A stretch of 64,000 nt of DNA from Bacteroidota bacterium (GCA_016718875.1 JADKBL010000005.1:105722-169721), one strand, 5' to 3'; counted from the stretch's first letter, positions 53,847 through 64,000 are shown. The notes: generated from the sequence alone by a model not told the origin. A program made the numbers and translations.

Positions 53847-54734
53847 ATGATACATCACAGCAGCTGTCCTGTATGTTCTTCATATGATCTCAAACCTGGA
53901 CTTATCTGTACTGATCATTTCAGGAGCAGGGAGCAATTTCCACTATATACTTGCTCTGTTTGCGGGTTCACCTTTACCCAGGATCATCCTGAAGAAAATG
54001 CCATAGGAGCTTACTATGAATCAGATGATTATATATCACACAGCGATACCTCTGAAGGCTTAGTCAATAAAATATACAAAATCGTAAGGAGCAGGATGCT
54101 CCGAAAAAAGAGAGATATTGTAATAAAGATGACAGACCTTGAAAGGGGTAATCTTCTCGATATAGGTAGCGGTACCGGACATTTTATTGACGGAATGAAT
54201 AAGGCAGGATGGAGTGTAAAGGGGATAGAAATCAATGAAAAAACCAGGATCACCTCCTCCGAAAAATTTGGTCTTGAAATTATTCCGCCTGAAAAAATAA
54301 GCTCCCTTGAATCAGGCAGCTTTGATTGCATTACCCTCTGGCATGTGCTAGAACATTTCAGCGATCTTAACTTCTATGTTGCCCAAATCCAACGTCTTCT
54401 GAAGCCTGCAGGAACCTGTATAATTGCTGTTCCGAATATAAATTCATTTGATTCACTGCATTATGGTCAGTTCTGGGCAGCTTATGATGTACCCAGACAT
54501 CTCTGGCACTTCAATCCCGACACATTCGGATTCCTGTTTGAAGGAAGAGGGTTCAGAATAGTAAATGTCAGAACATTACCTCTTGATGTATTTTATATAT
54601 CAATTCTTAGCGAAAGGTATAAAGGGAATAAAATGGCATTTTTTACCGGGATCATAAAAGGATCATACTTTGCCTTCAGGGTGCTTTTCAATAAAAGAAA
54701 ATGCAGCTCGCTGATCTATACTTTAAAGAAATAA
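53847..54734 (+). CDS. class I SAM methyltransferase with N-terminal zinc ribbon
   Basis: A 295-residue protein with zinc-ribbon cysteines (CPVCSS, CSVCGF) and a SAM domain with LLDIGSGTGHFIDGM near residue 102 and ITLWHVLEHFSDLNFYV. It has the same architecture as the methyltransferase at 49224-50171, including the PRHLWHFNPDT element, so they may be distant paralogues acting on different sugars. It begins one base after the YfhO stop and ends the operon. Confidence 0.87.
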   Translation: MIHHSSCPVCSSYDLKPGLICTDHFRSREQFPLYTCSVCGFTFTQDHPEENAIGAYYESDDYISHSDTSEGLVNKIYKIVRSRMLRKKRDIVIKMTDLERGNLLDIGSGTGHFIDGMNKAGWSVKGIEINEKTRITSSEKFGLEIIPPEKISSLESGSFDCITLWHVLEHFSDLNFYVAQIQRLLKPAGTCIIAVPNINSFDSLHYGQFWAAYDVPRHLWHFNPDTFGFLFEGRGFRIVNVRTLPLDVFYISILSERYKGNKMAFFTGIIKGSYFAFRVLFNKRKCSSLIYTLKK

Positions 54735-54837
54735 CCTGAAGTTCGCTGGCGCCATCCCGATAGTTTTCGGGATGTAATTGGTGCCATACAAACAGGCACG
54801 GATTACGCTTCGCTAAATCCGCGCCAGCTTACAACAA
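54735..54837. repeat. fold-back intergenic element with nested hairpins
   Basis: GCTGGCGC (54745-54752) and GCGCCAGC (54821-54828) are perfect inverted ends. Inside lies CATCCCGA-N6-TCGGGATG (54753-54774) and a second imperfect hairpin CGGATTACGCTTCGCTAAAT-type near 54799-54822. The outer pair is shared with the 31.7 kb element and the CCCGATAG core with 60509-60526. Confidence 0.8.
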
Positions 54838-55818
54838 TCAATACCTGTCAAGCCACCTGTACTTACGCTTATTATCCCCGAACTTAAGGGCAAAGTTTAT
54901 CTCATGAGTGCCATAAGTTACCCTTTGCAGTTCTGACATTGTAAAATCAAAAGCATACCCGATATAAATATTCTGATACTTCACTCCTACAGTGGAAATA
55001 ATCGCTTTGCTTGTTCTGTATGCAACGCCGGCCCAGAAATCTTCATGGAAAATATATGTAACCCCTATATCAGCCATTGGAGTAAGCTGTTCTGAAGTTG
55101 TAAGCAGGAATGCCGGCTGTATGATATTATATGGTCCGTGGCTGAAGTCATATGATCCGAACATGTAATATTGTCTTTCGAGACTGAAATTCTGATAGGC
55201 AGCAGCCCCCCCTATCTTCGCTGATGCTTCAAATAACTGATCAGCCGACACTCCAAAACTATAGCGGGCATTGAGCAGATAAATTCCAAAAGTGGCATCA
55301 GGTATAAATAATCCCCGTCTTAGGGAACTGTTAAGCAGTGGGTCATTCTGATCTTCAAAATTGACCTGCTCTTCATCGATCTTATAATGGTATCCGTTGG
55401 CAGATAGTCCGAAAGAAAGCTGAGTACTGTTTTTGATCCATGTATGGTAAGCATATGAAATCTGGAATCCGTTTCGCTTAATCAGACCGTTATTATCAGA
55501 AAAAATATATCCTCCCAATCCCACTTTCCCATCAGATTTAGGCCTGAAAACCTGCCTTTTTATACTTGTCTGTTTAAGGATGTAGCTCTTCTTTAGAAGC
55601 CTTGTCTGCCATGCAAATGAGACTGTCCTTGGAGCACCTTTATATCCCACCCATTGTTCCCTCGCTGTAAGAGAAAAACTTGTATACCCGTCACTGCCGG
55701 CTACTGACGGATTAAGCAGGAACTTATTATACAAATACTGACTGAAAACGGGCAACTGCTGACCCATGGCATGACCACCTGCCAGTAATATTAATAATAT
55801 CGTTGCCTTAAATCTCAT
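54838..55818 (-). CDS. PorP/SprF-family type IX secretion-associated membrane protein
   Basis: A 326-residue protein with a signal peptide and the PorP/SprF hallmark LPVFSQYLYNKFLLNPSVAGSDGY near residue 23. It continues as an outer-membrane barrel with alternating strands to the end. Family members anchor or help attach type B T9SS substrates at the cell surface. It follows the giant type B substrate by 19 bases on the same strand, the usual pairing. Confidence 0.92.
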   Translation of the reverse strand: MRFKATILLILLAGGHAMGQQLPVFSQYLYNKFLLNPSVAGSDGYTSFSLTAREQWVGYKGAPRTVSFAWQTRLLKKSYILKQTSIKRQVFRPKSDGKVGLGGYIFSDNNGLIKRNGFQISYAYHTWIKNSTQLSFGLSANGYHYKIDEEQVNFEDQNDPLLNSSLRRGLFIPDATFGIYLLNARYSFGVSADQLFEASAKIGGAAAYQNFSLERQYYMFGSYDFSHGPYNIIQPAFLLTTSEQLTPMADIGVTYIFHEDFWAGVAYRTSKAIISTVGVKYQNIYIGYAFDFTMSELQRVTYGTHEINFALKFGDNKRKYRWLDRY

Positions 55819-55837
55819 CTCTTTTCAGTTTCGCAAT

Positions 55838-58800
55838 TTACCTTACAATTGTTACAGCTCCTATAACAGGTTTTTTCCCGTTATGAAGATCAATAATATA
55901 ATGGTATGAATCAATCGGCAGTCCTTTTCCATTTCTGCGCCCATCCCATGGCTGAGGATATCCTTTCGCCGATTTCCAGATGTTTAATCCCCACCTGTTG
56001 AAAATCTTGACTTCAGCCTCCGGATAAAGATCAATATTGTCAATGTTCCATTCATCATTTATAAGGTCTCCGTTTGGCGAAATGGCATTAGGTATAATCA
56101 GGCATGATTCATTTTCGGGCTCAACATTTACAGAGTCTCTAACAATACATCCGTTAAGGTCTCTTACAGTGAGCGTATAGAATCCTGCAGTGATGTCTGT
56201 TAAGGCGCTGCCTGTTGAATTATCAGACCACTTGAAATTATAATCAGCACCCGGGACTCCACCTGTAACTTCGGCAATTATCGATCCGTCAGGCATATCA
56301 GGACAGAACGGCTGGTCAACTGTGAACACGATCTTAAGCGAATCCGGCTGGGTAAGCTCTACTGTTGCACTTGCATAACAGTTATTTGCGTCAGTTATAA
56401 TAACACTGTATTCGCCTGCAGGAAGGTTTGTCCTGGTTCTTCCGAACAATCCGTCGGACCACAGGTACTCAACGGTCCTGACCGGGTTAAGAGGCTCAAT
56501 GCCTATGTAGCCTGTTGTTTCCCCCGCACAGTTTATATTAAATCCGCCGGCAGTACTTGACGAGAGACTGAAGGCCATGCCAAGCTGACCGGGCTCAGTC
56601 AGAACAAATGTTTCCGTAACACTGCAGGCCAGACTGTCAGTTATGTTAAGAATATAAGTGCCAGCCCTGAGACCTGAAATGCTCTGTGTGGTTGCGCTAA
56701 ACCCATCCGGACCTGTCCATGTGAATATGAATGGAGGAGTACCACTTGAAGTTGTGATCTTAACTGAGCCGTTCGACATATTGAAACAGCTGATGTTGTA
56801 GCCGTTATAATCTGATATAACAGATTCATATTTCAATGGCGGAGGATTGACAACAGTTCCTGAACCGGTCATTGTGCAGCCGTTGAAATCAGTTACAGTT
56901 ACTGAGTAAGTACCTTCTGTAAGTCCTGAAATATCCTCAGAGGAAGTACTATTTGACCACAGATATGTATAAGGTCCAGCGCCACCAGAAACATTTAGAT
57001 TAATTGAACCATCATTGAATACTCCTGATGCGCATGTAATATTCTTCTCAATGAAAGTCAGCTTAATCTCCTGTGGTTGTATCAGTGTAACCTGAAGGGA
57101 ATCCTCACAACCATTTAAATCTCTTACTATCAGGTTATATGTACCTGCTTTCAGGGCATTCTGATCTTCTGTACCATCAGCGATACCTGAACCATCTGAT
57201 GTGCTCCAGAAATACTGATATGTTCCGGTGATTCCACCTGTAACAGTTACCTGGACTGATCCGGTACCACCATTACAGTTTATATTATATGCTCCGTCAG
57301 TTGAAACAGATTTTATAGCGGAAAGTACAATTTTATCAGGCTCTGTTAATGTGAAAGAAGGAGCCGGGGCAAGAATACATCCGTTAAGATCCCTTACAAT
57401 GCAGCTGTATACACCAGCCTTCAGATCGGTAATATCCTCTTTCACGGAAGAATAGCCCGAAGGACCAGTCCATGAATATGTATAGTTGCCTGATCCGCCG
57501 GTGATAGTCATATTGATGTATCCATCTGATCCTCCATTGCAGGAAACATTAAATGAACCATCAGGTTTCAACGAAACTTCGGATGCCGTCAATACCATAC
57601 CTGAAGGTTCGTAAATCATCACACTGTCGGTCTTTGTACAACCTTTGACATCAGTAGTATGCAGATAGTATTTTCCTGCAGTAATATTATCAAGCCGGTC
57701 GAGAGTATCAATTCCTGTTATTGAACCTTCAGTTGTTGTCCACTTATATCTGTATCCTCCGTTACCGCCTCCTATAGTTTTAATCCATACTGAACCATCA
57801 TTGTAACCCTTGCATGATATATCAAAGCTGCCGTCATACTTTTTCGATTCGAATGTCACAGTTATAACCTCAGGTCCGGCAATATCAATCTGAGGAACAG
57901 TAACATTAAAACAACCATTTGCATCTTTCATATAAAGACGATAGTTGCCTGCAAGCAGTCCCGGCCATATTTCAAATACCTCTTTGCTTACTATCCGGCC
58001 ATGAATATCAGTTGATGCAGTATCCTGTCCATTTCTGGTTACCCAGTACTCAAACGGGGCGATACCGGTTGAACCAATTGTTTCCTTCAGCCAAAGTTCT
58101 CCGTCGGCTGAACCCGGACAAGTAGTTGCATAACCCGAAACAGGATCAATCGGAACATACATTAAAGCATCAAGTTTCGCACCTGAAACAAATATGAATC
58201 CAGAGCTTTTGCAATTCAGGTTATCAGTAACTGTCACATCCCATCTTCCACCCCTCCGGTTAATGAGGGCTGGTACGTTGTAATCATGCACCTGGTCAAG
58301 CTGTGTTCTTATCCAGTCAAAATAATATCCGCTTGCTCCTCCTGCTCCTCTGGAAGTTACAGCCAAAATATCAGCATTATTGCCTCCGTCACAGGTAAGG
58401 GGCTCCGTAATTACAATATTCTGAAGAGGTTTTGCATGGATTTTGGTCTCAAAGGATACAGAATCGCCTGAAGGACATCCAAGATCCGATGTTACAGTAG
58501 GAACAATCTTATAAATTATTGACTGACTGGTATCCGAATCGTTTGAATATGGTCTTGATATAACTGATCCATAGGACACATTTGAGGCATCACCCATAAA
58601 GCCACCTACCAGAGCAGATGTTCTGTATGTTTTATAACCAAACTGCATGACATTTTCCTTTGGTTTTGTCATTGTTGAAGGTGATACAAGTGTGATTTCT
58701 GTAAATCCTCCATAACAGATCTCCTTCATTACCGGTATAATTCTCGGGCGAGGATTGACAGTTATTGTAGCATAAATCGGAAGTCCTGTACAGTATGTTG

Positions 58801-60317
58801 GTGCAGGGCCGATTGGTATTATTTCAAATGTAATTGTTATAGGAGCATCGGTCGTATTCTGGAAAGATCCTGCCAGCACATTACCGATAGTATTCTCTGT
58901 ACCTGTAACGGGTATTGAAGTGATTATACCTGCCGGAGTTGTCCTGCTCCAGGTAAAAATAGAACCCGGGTTGTAATTACTTAGTCCAAGTACCATATCC
59001 TCAAATGGTACTTCAGAACACTCATGATCCTGTACATTTGGTGTAATATTTGCAACAGGGATCATCATAACTACAAGATTTGCTGCAGTGCTGATGGTTG
59101 AATTCTGATACCTGTCCCTTACAACACAATAATAATTTCCGGCATCACCAAGCACAACTTCATTTATTACAAGTGTATGACCTGTTTCCTGTATAGTGAG
59201 ATCCACTTAATATCGGATTCCCATCCTTATACCACATATGTCAACGGTCCGGCACCGGAGGCAACTACTGTGAAAGATGGATAAGTCATTTCACAGACTG
59301 TCTGGTCATCAGGATGATCTGTGATCAGAGGATTGGCTCTTCCCAGTCCAAACTGAGTTCCTGCAGGTAAAATAGTTCCTGTAAGATTATTTCTCTTTAT
59401 CAGATTTCCTGAGGCTTCGCTATGTACCCCATCAAGAGTCCAGTTACCCGTTCCGGTTCGTTTTATTACACGGGTAATATCTCTTACAGTATCAATGGAA
59501 TTCGTAAATCCTTCTGCTTCCAGTGTAACCCCGTAATTTGAAGATGAAAAGCTGTTCTTTGCAGTCATGCTCCAGTAACCTGCTGTGTAAGCACTATCCA
59601 CTTCCACACCCGGATCAGCTGATACATCAGCCAGAGGCAGACCAGCATTACCCGGAGATGAAGTAAAGAATTCCGTAAGCACTGAACCTGTTGAAGGAAT
59701 TGTATTGGTGATCAGGGTAGCCGCATTATAATATGATGGTCTTGAAATATTACTAACAGGGAACAGATAGGTACCTTGCTGACCGACTCCCCTCTCAAAT
59801 TGTCCGAATATCCTGCTTTTTGTTGATGATGTGTAACTTAACGAAGAAGCCGCCTGATTTAAAAGGTACAATCTGTTTAAAGTTGCATTTATATTTCCGT
59901 TTTTAATTGACAGAGTGTCCCAATAACCTGAACTAGATTATCAAGCCGCACAGTAAAACCTGATGTGGCTCCGGTATTCTCAATTGAAAGATTATAGTAT
60001 GTTTCAGGTGACGGCTTTGTTATCAGCTGTTCGATGGAACCGTTGAATATTACAGTGCTCAGGCCATAGCTGAAAGAACCGGGATTGGTCCAGTTTCCAC
60101 CGAGCCTGAAGGTCCCGTCGCCGGAAGTAACAGAACTTACATTATTTGTGAAGTTACCGGAGAGATTGATTGTCCCATTGTTCTGGAATCGTGCAGTAAA
60201 TGCTCCGGAGGTATTTGTCATATCCTTTGTAACAACTGCAGCACCAGAAGTGATTGTTATGGCTGCCTGGTTATTTGATATGACCTGACCTTGGGCAGCA
60301 AACGGCAGACATAGCAA
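55838..60317 (-). pseudogene. giant SprB-repeat protein with T9SS type B sorting domain, frameshifted
   Basis: The main frame (55838-59206, 1122 residues) holds an Ig-like start, PKD-like segments, and about eight SprB repeats of 65-85 residues (pattern C..G..GSV...GG..Y.W, then AGTY.L.V.D.NGC). It ends in a gliding motility-associated C-terminal (CHU_C) domain beginning PNAISPNGDLINDEWNI. Upstream pieces 59227-59871 and 59889-60317 continue it. Frame slips lie near 59205, 59230 and 59915. A signal-like LSIPILFSLLLCLPFAAQGQ is present, but no ATG lies between it and the in-frame TAG at 60372-60374. It is exported and attached by T9SS, probably as an adhesin. Confidence 0.85.
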
Positions 60318-60371
60318 TAAAGAGAAGAGTATGGGAATACTCAGTCTCAGGGCTATCGTAAGCTCTGGTCT

Positions 60372-60621
60372 CTAATCGTTATATGTCCTGCCGGTTTGTT
60401 CAATTATTAATATTTGTCTTCTGGTCTTCTGGTCTTCTGGTCTTCTGGTCCTGGTCTTCTGGTCCTGCGGTCTTGCGGTCACAGGGTTTCTCTTTCTCCC
60501 ATTCTCCCTCCCGATAGCTATCGGGACTCCCCTTCACCTCTTCTCCCTCTCTCCCAGTCTCCCCCTCACCATTTCGTCTTTCTTTCCTGACGCCTGTCGC
60601 CAGTCGCCCGTCGCCTTTCTC
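60372..60621. repeat. GGTCTTCT tandem repeat and pyrimidine-rich low-complexity region
   Basis: GGTCTTCT recurs from about 60415 to 60462, partly in an exact 8-base step. It grades into CCTGCGGTCTTGCGGTC, then a C/T-rich stretch (60491-60575), and a perfect 18-base palindrome TCCCGATAGCTATCGGGA at 60509-60526. CGCCTGTCGCCAGTCGCCCGTCGCC follows near 60590. No gene is seen. Confidence 0.85.
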
Positions 60622-61332
60622 TTACTTCTTACCTTTCACCTCCATCAACGTAATATCAAATACCAAAGCCGTATTTGGCGGAATAAGATTCGGCACACCT
60701 GCCGGACCATAGCCAAGCACTGACGGTACAAAGACTCTCCATACTGATCCGACCGGCATTAGCTGTATTGTCTCGCTCAGTCCGGGGATAAGTTTGTTTG
60801 TAGCAGTTGTTATTGCCTGTTTCTTCTTGAAAGTATCCTCAAAAACAGTTCCGTCGGGGAATACACCGATAGCATTAATAACAACAGTATCTGCTGCAGT
60901 TGGCCTGATACCCTGGGCTGCTTTCACAACAATGTAGTGAACCCCGTTAGGCATTACCCCCACACCCGGTTTTCCCTTGAGGGCAGCAAAGAGCTGGTCC
61001 TCGAGCTGGCGGCTGCGTGCGCTCTGGACAATCAGCTGGTAATTAGCAACCAGCGGAGCGATTATGGTATCGGGCATTGCCAGAGGTTTCTTCTGCATCA
61101 CATCGATCATACCCCTGTCGAACAGAGCTTTATTTGATATACCGAATCCGTTCTTCACAAACCACTGTCCGATAAATGCGCCTAGGGTGTATTGGACGGT
61201 GTCGACAGCGGAGGTTAGTTTAACAGGTGCGGACTGTTGCTGGGCAGGTTTTGCAGCAGGCTGCTGAGCTGCCAGGCTGACTGAAATTAAAAATGTAACA
61301 AATGTTACAATTGTGGATTTGATGTGTTTCAT
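60622..61332 (-). CDS. FKBP-type peptidyl-prolyl cis-trans isomerase, exported
   Basis: A 236-residue protein with a signal peptide (residues 1-22), a short Q/A/P-rich linker, an FKBP_N-like dimerisation segment (VDTVQYTLGAFIGQWFVKNG) and an FKBP domain from about residue 125. The domain has FPDGTVFEDTFKKKQAIT, LIPGLSETIQLMPVGSVWRVFVPSVLGYG and IPPNTALVFDITLMEVKG. The usual YTG element before the DGTVF turn is changed to NAIG, so activity may be altered. It probably helps fold exported proteins. The gene lies between two low-complexity gaps. Confidence 0.9.
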   Translation of the reverse strand: MKHIKSTIVTFVTFLISVSLAAQQPAAKPAQQQSAPVKLTSAVDTVQYTLGAFIGQWFVKNGFGISNKALFDRGMIDVMQKKPLAMPDTIIAPLVANYQLIVQSARSRQLEDQLFAALKGKPGVGVMPNGVHYIVVKAAQGIRPTAADTVVINAIGVFPDGTVFEDTFKKKQAITTATNKLIPGLSETIQLMPVGSVWRVFVPSVLGYGPAGVPNLIPPNTALVFDITLMEVKGKK

Positions 61333-61584
61333 TCTATCGTTTTTTTCATTTTCATATTTTATGTTCCTAGTTCCATGTTCCAGGTAAATCTCTATTCTTT
61401 ACGCTCTACGCTTAATGTCTTTCAGTCCTACGGTCTTGCAGTCATGCAGTCTCCTCCTCTCCCAGTCTTCCTGTCGCCTGACGGCTGATGCCTCTACTTT
61501 TTCTCTAGTCTTTCCTCAATCTTGTCCTGCGGCCCTGCAGTCTTACAGTCTCCCCTTCTCAATTCTGGATTAATTATATAAAAT
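61333..61584. repeat. low-complexity intergenic region with GTCTTGCNGTC-type words
   Basis: No coding sequence. It contains repeated words such as GGTCTTGCAGTCATGCAGTCTCC (near 61430) and CCCTGCAGTCTTACAGTCTCC (near 61540), a CTCTACGCTTAATG segment and C/T-rich runs. It is related in wording to the 60.4 kb gap. Confidence 0.75.
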
Positions 61585-61920
61585 TTAAGGATGGTTTATT
61601 ACCATTATATTTAAGTTAACATTTGTCAAAGTAGGAGAAGTGTTGGGAGTAGCATTCCACCCAATTTCTACTTCATCTACAGCGCTTACTCTTGCATAAT
61701 TCATAAATATACCTCCTGAAATCGCACCTACAGGATTTACAATAACATTACCTCCAACCCTTGCGCCACTGACAGCATAAGTTTTGACATTATTTCCTCT
61801 TGGTACTGCAAATGAACCTGATGCTATTGTTGCATATACAATTGAATTAATCGGATCACCGCCAGAACCAATTGTAACATCACTTGAGGTATTTCCAGTT
61901 TCTATGTATACGCTTGCGGC

Positions 61921-62790
61921 TCTGTACCTGTCCCGATATTTACAGTCTGAGCATTGTCGATGAACCAAAAGTCGCCCCTGTCGATGCTGAACCTCCAATT
62001 GTTAAAGTACCTGCACCTGTGGTTCTAAAAGTTGACGCACCTGTTCCGGAATTGATATTAACCGGTAGTTGCTCCGTTGTATTACCTATAGCTTTGTATT
62101 AGCAACTGCTCCTGTACCAATATTAATAGCTTTCCCATTTGTTATTCCTGTTGCAATATTTACGGTAGAAGCGCCTGCACCTGTCCCAATATTTAAGCAG
62201 TCTGAGCATTTGTCGAAGAACCAAAAGTCAATGCCCCTGTCGATGCTGAACCTCCAACTGTTAAAGTACCTGCACCTGTGGTTGTAAAAGTTGACGCACC
62301 TGTTCCGGAATTAATATTAACTGCAGTTGCTCCTGTTGTATTACCTATAGCTATTGTTCATTTGCAACTGCTCCTATACCAATATTAATAGCTTTCCCAT
62401 TTGTTATTCCTGTTTGCAATATTTACGGTAGAAGCGCCTGCACCTGTCCCAATATTTACAGTCTGAGCATTTGTCGAAGAACCAAAAGTCAATGCCCCTA
62501 TAGATGCTGAACCTCCAACTGTTAAAGCCTACCTGTGGTTGTAAAATGACTCACCTGTTCCGGAATTAATATTAACTGCAGTTGCTCCTGTTGTATTACC
62601 TATAGCTATTGTATTAGCAACTATCCTGTACCAATATTAATAGCTTTCCCATTTGTTATTCCTGTTGCAATATTTTTACGGTAGAAGCGCCTGCACCTGT
62701 CCCAATATTTACAGTCTGAGCATTTGTCGAACCAAAAGTCAATGCCCCTGTCGATGTTGATCCTCTAATGTAGGGTGCAAAAGTACTATT
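61921..62790. repeat. approx. 255-bp tandem repeat, about four degenerate copies
   Basis: The marker word GTCTGAGCATT (with small variants) begins at 61945, 62200, 62461 and 62714, giving spacings of 255, 261 and 253 bases. The expected unit is 85 codons; differences from 255 correspond to frame-breaking indels. Confidence 0.88.
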
Positions 62791-63123
62791 GTCTATTGTT
62801 GTTGCTCCAGTCAAGATTCCCCTAGGGTAACCGTACTTCCAGTTCTGTCTAAACCATTATTAAACGTTAGAGGACCTCATAAGCTGTTGAATTTGTATAT
62901 GCTGCTGTTCCTAAAGTGCCTCCCCCACCAATATTCAACAAGCCAATCCGTCTGTGGCTGCTAAAGTAAGAGGGAATTGCTTGAAGCAAAAGTCTTTCCT
63001 GCTGCAATTGATATACCATGAACGCCAGTTTGAAGAGCAGCATGGTTAGTTAATACATCATAAACTGCATTTTGAGTTGGTGCTATTAAAGTTACTCCGT
63101 CTGTTACAACGTCAGTTACTTTT

Positions 63124-64000
63124 CCGTCTACATAACTCTTTGTCGTTGCATCCTGTGCTGCTGCCGGATTTGCCAGATTATTGATCTGAAATCCTCCCAT
63201 ACTAACGGCTGCTGCCGCTGCTCCAAATCCACTCAACGGAATATTTGACTTGTCCAGATCTGCATTCGCTATCGTTCCATTTAATATCTCTACTGTAGTC
63301 ACGGCATCTGTGGCTATCTCCGCTGAACCTACTGCATCGGCCAGTATCTCCAGACTACCTACCGCATCTGTTGCTATCTCCGAAGACGTAACTGCATCTG
63401 CAGCTATCTCCGAGGTTCCTACTGCGTCTGTTGCTATCTCTGAAGAGGTAACTGCATCCGCAGCTATCTCAGAGGTTCCTACTGCATCGGCGACTATCTC
63501 ATCTGAACCTACTGCATCTGTAGCTATGTCATTTGCTAAAATCGTATTCAATGCTATCTCGGCTGTTGTTACTACATCGGCCTGTATCTGTGCATTGCCT
63601 GTATTGTCGATATCTATATCTCCACTGATATCTACACTGTTGACTGTCGTTCCATCGCCTATCAACATAAAGCCATCCGTGGAAGCATCTACTGCTGACT
63701 GGTTGCCTCCTGCATCTCCTACCCAGATGTAACCCTCGGCCAGGTTATTATCTGTATCTAACAAGCCGTCTACATAACTCTTTGTCGTTGCATCCTGTGC
63801 TGCAGCCGGATTTGCCAGATTATTGATCTGAAATCCTCCCAGACTAACGGCTGCTGCCGCTGCTCCAAATCCACTCAACGGAATATTTGACTTGTCCAGA
63901 TCTGCATTAGCTATAGTCCCATTTAATATCTCTACTGTAGTCACTGCATCTGTGGCTATCTCCGCTGAACCTACTGCATCAGCCAGTATCTCCAGACTAC
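63124..64000. repeat. 642-bp direct duplication, second copy cut by the window edge
   Basis: The sequence at 63124-63358 recurs at 63766-64000 with an offset of 642 bases (214 codons) and only scattered mismatches. A 30-base-period repeat lies between the copies. Confidence 0.88.

Larger units (their letters stand above)
61585..64000 (-). pseudogene. highly repetitive fibre-like surface protein, 5' part outside window, frameshifted
   Basis: The right part (62961 to the edge) encodes a 10-residue repeat (SEIATDAVGT-like, 63290-63560) and a fibre-like unit LSGFGAAAAAVSMGGFQINN then TTKSYVDG, duplicated with 642-base spacing. The middle (61921-62790) holds about four copies of an 85-codon repeat with ASTGALTFGSSTNAQTVNIG and ATGITNGKAINIGTG, each carrying different small indels. 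The C-terminal piece (61585-61998) ends with a beta-rich domain finishing LNIMVINHP. Similar repeats occur in phage tail fibres and in bacterial surface proteins; no phage genes lie nearby. Function unknown. Confidence 0.7.

Noticed and set aside
61585..64000. Prophage tail-fibre region
   Set aside because: The repeats resemble fibres, but no capsid, terminase, portal, tail or integrase gene lies in the window.

Overview
The window is typical of a Bacteroidota genome, probably Bacteroidales/Marinilabiliales-like. It has a moderately AT-rich composition, a PorP/SprF protein beside a type B T9SS cargo protein with SprB repeats, a three-gene sdhCAB operon, an alpha2-type glycyl-tRNA synthetase, DUF5916, FISUMP and DUF4434 proteins, and several promoters of the Bacteroidota type (TTTG-N19-TAnnTTTG). 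No tRNA, rRNA, CRISPR array, transposase or phage module was seen.

Layout. 1-9.1 kb (mostly minus strand): broken DUF5916 outer-membrane protein, hybrid histidine kinase, MFS exporter, then a run of diacylglycerol kinase, tyrosine phosphatase, sugar-isomerase-like protein and metallophosphoesterase lipoprotein. 9.1-11 kb: fluoride channel CrcB with DUF190, and a URO-D-like protein. 11-17.2 kb: a ten-gene arsenic island read outward from one intergenic region. Leftward run arsC, a C-GCAxxG-C-C protein, arsM and acr3. Rightward run arsR, a small thioredoxin, arsF, arsG, a DUF318 (ArsP-like) permease and a second thioredoxin lipoprotein. 17.2-22.5 kb: ProC-like protein, FISUMP protein with an in-frame stop, lipoprotein rubrerythrin, dCMP deaminase, S41 protease, alpha/beta hydrolase. 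22.6-26 kb: sdhCAB. 26-31.7 kb: carbohydrate module (FAD oxidoreductase, DUF4434, sugar porter, AGE epimerase). 33.2-38.3 kb: nitric-oxide defence module (qNOR, hemerythrin, RIC, Rrf2 regulator, polyferredoxin) around a divergent promoter with a perfect palindrome. 38.5-45.4 kb: hypothetical protein, two CPBP proteases flanking dusB, nadB, glyS. 45.4-54.7 kb: surface polysaccharide locus (glycosyltransferases, methyltransferases, broken flippase, YfhO protein). 54.8-64 kb: PorP, a giant type B T9SS substrate, an FKBP isomerase and a highly repetitive surface or fibre-like protein running off the window.

Many otherwise recognisable genes are broken by single-base shifts, several of them at homopolymers (DUF5916, norB, ric, polyferredoxin, flippase, giant T9SS protein, repeat protein). 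This looks more like consensus error in a long-read or metagenomic assembly than mass gene decay. The FISUMP nonsense codon and the flippase C-terminal damage are not homopolymer events.

The best candidates for new biology are the split thiol-redox relay embedded in the arsenic island, the palindrome-controlled nitric-oxide module, and the dispersed fold-back, tandem and low-complexity elements in the gaps between genes (9.83, 25.26, 30.34, 31.67, 38.40, 54.74, 60.4 and 61.4 kb).
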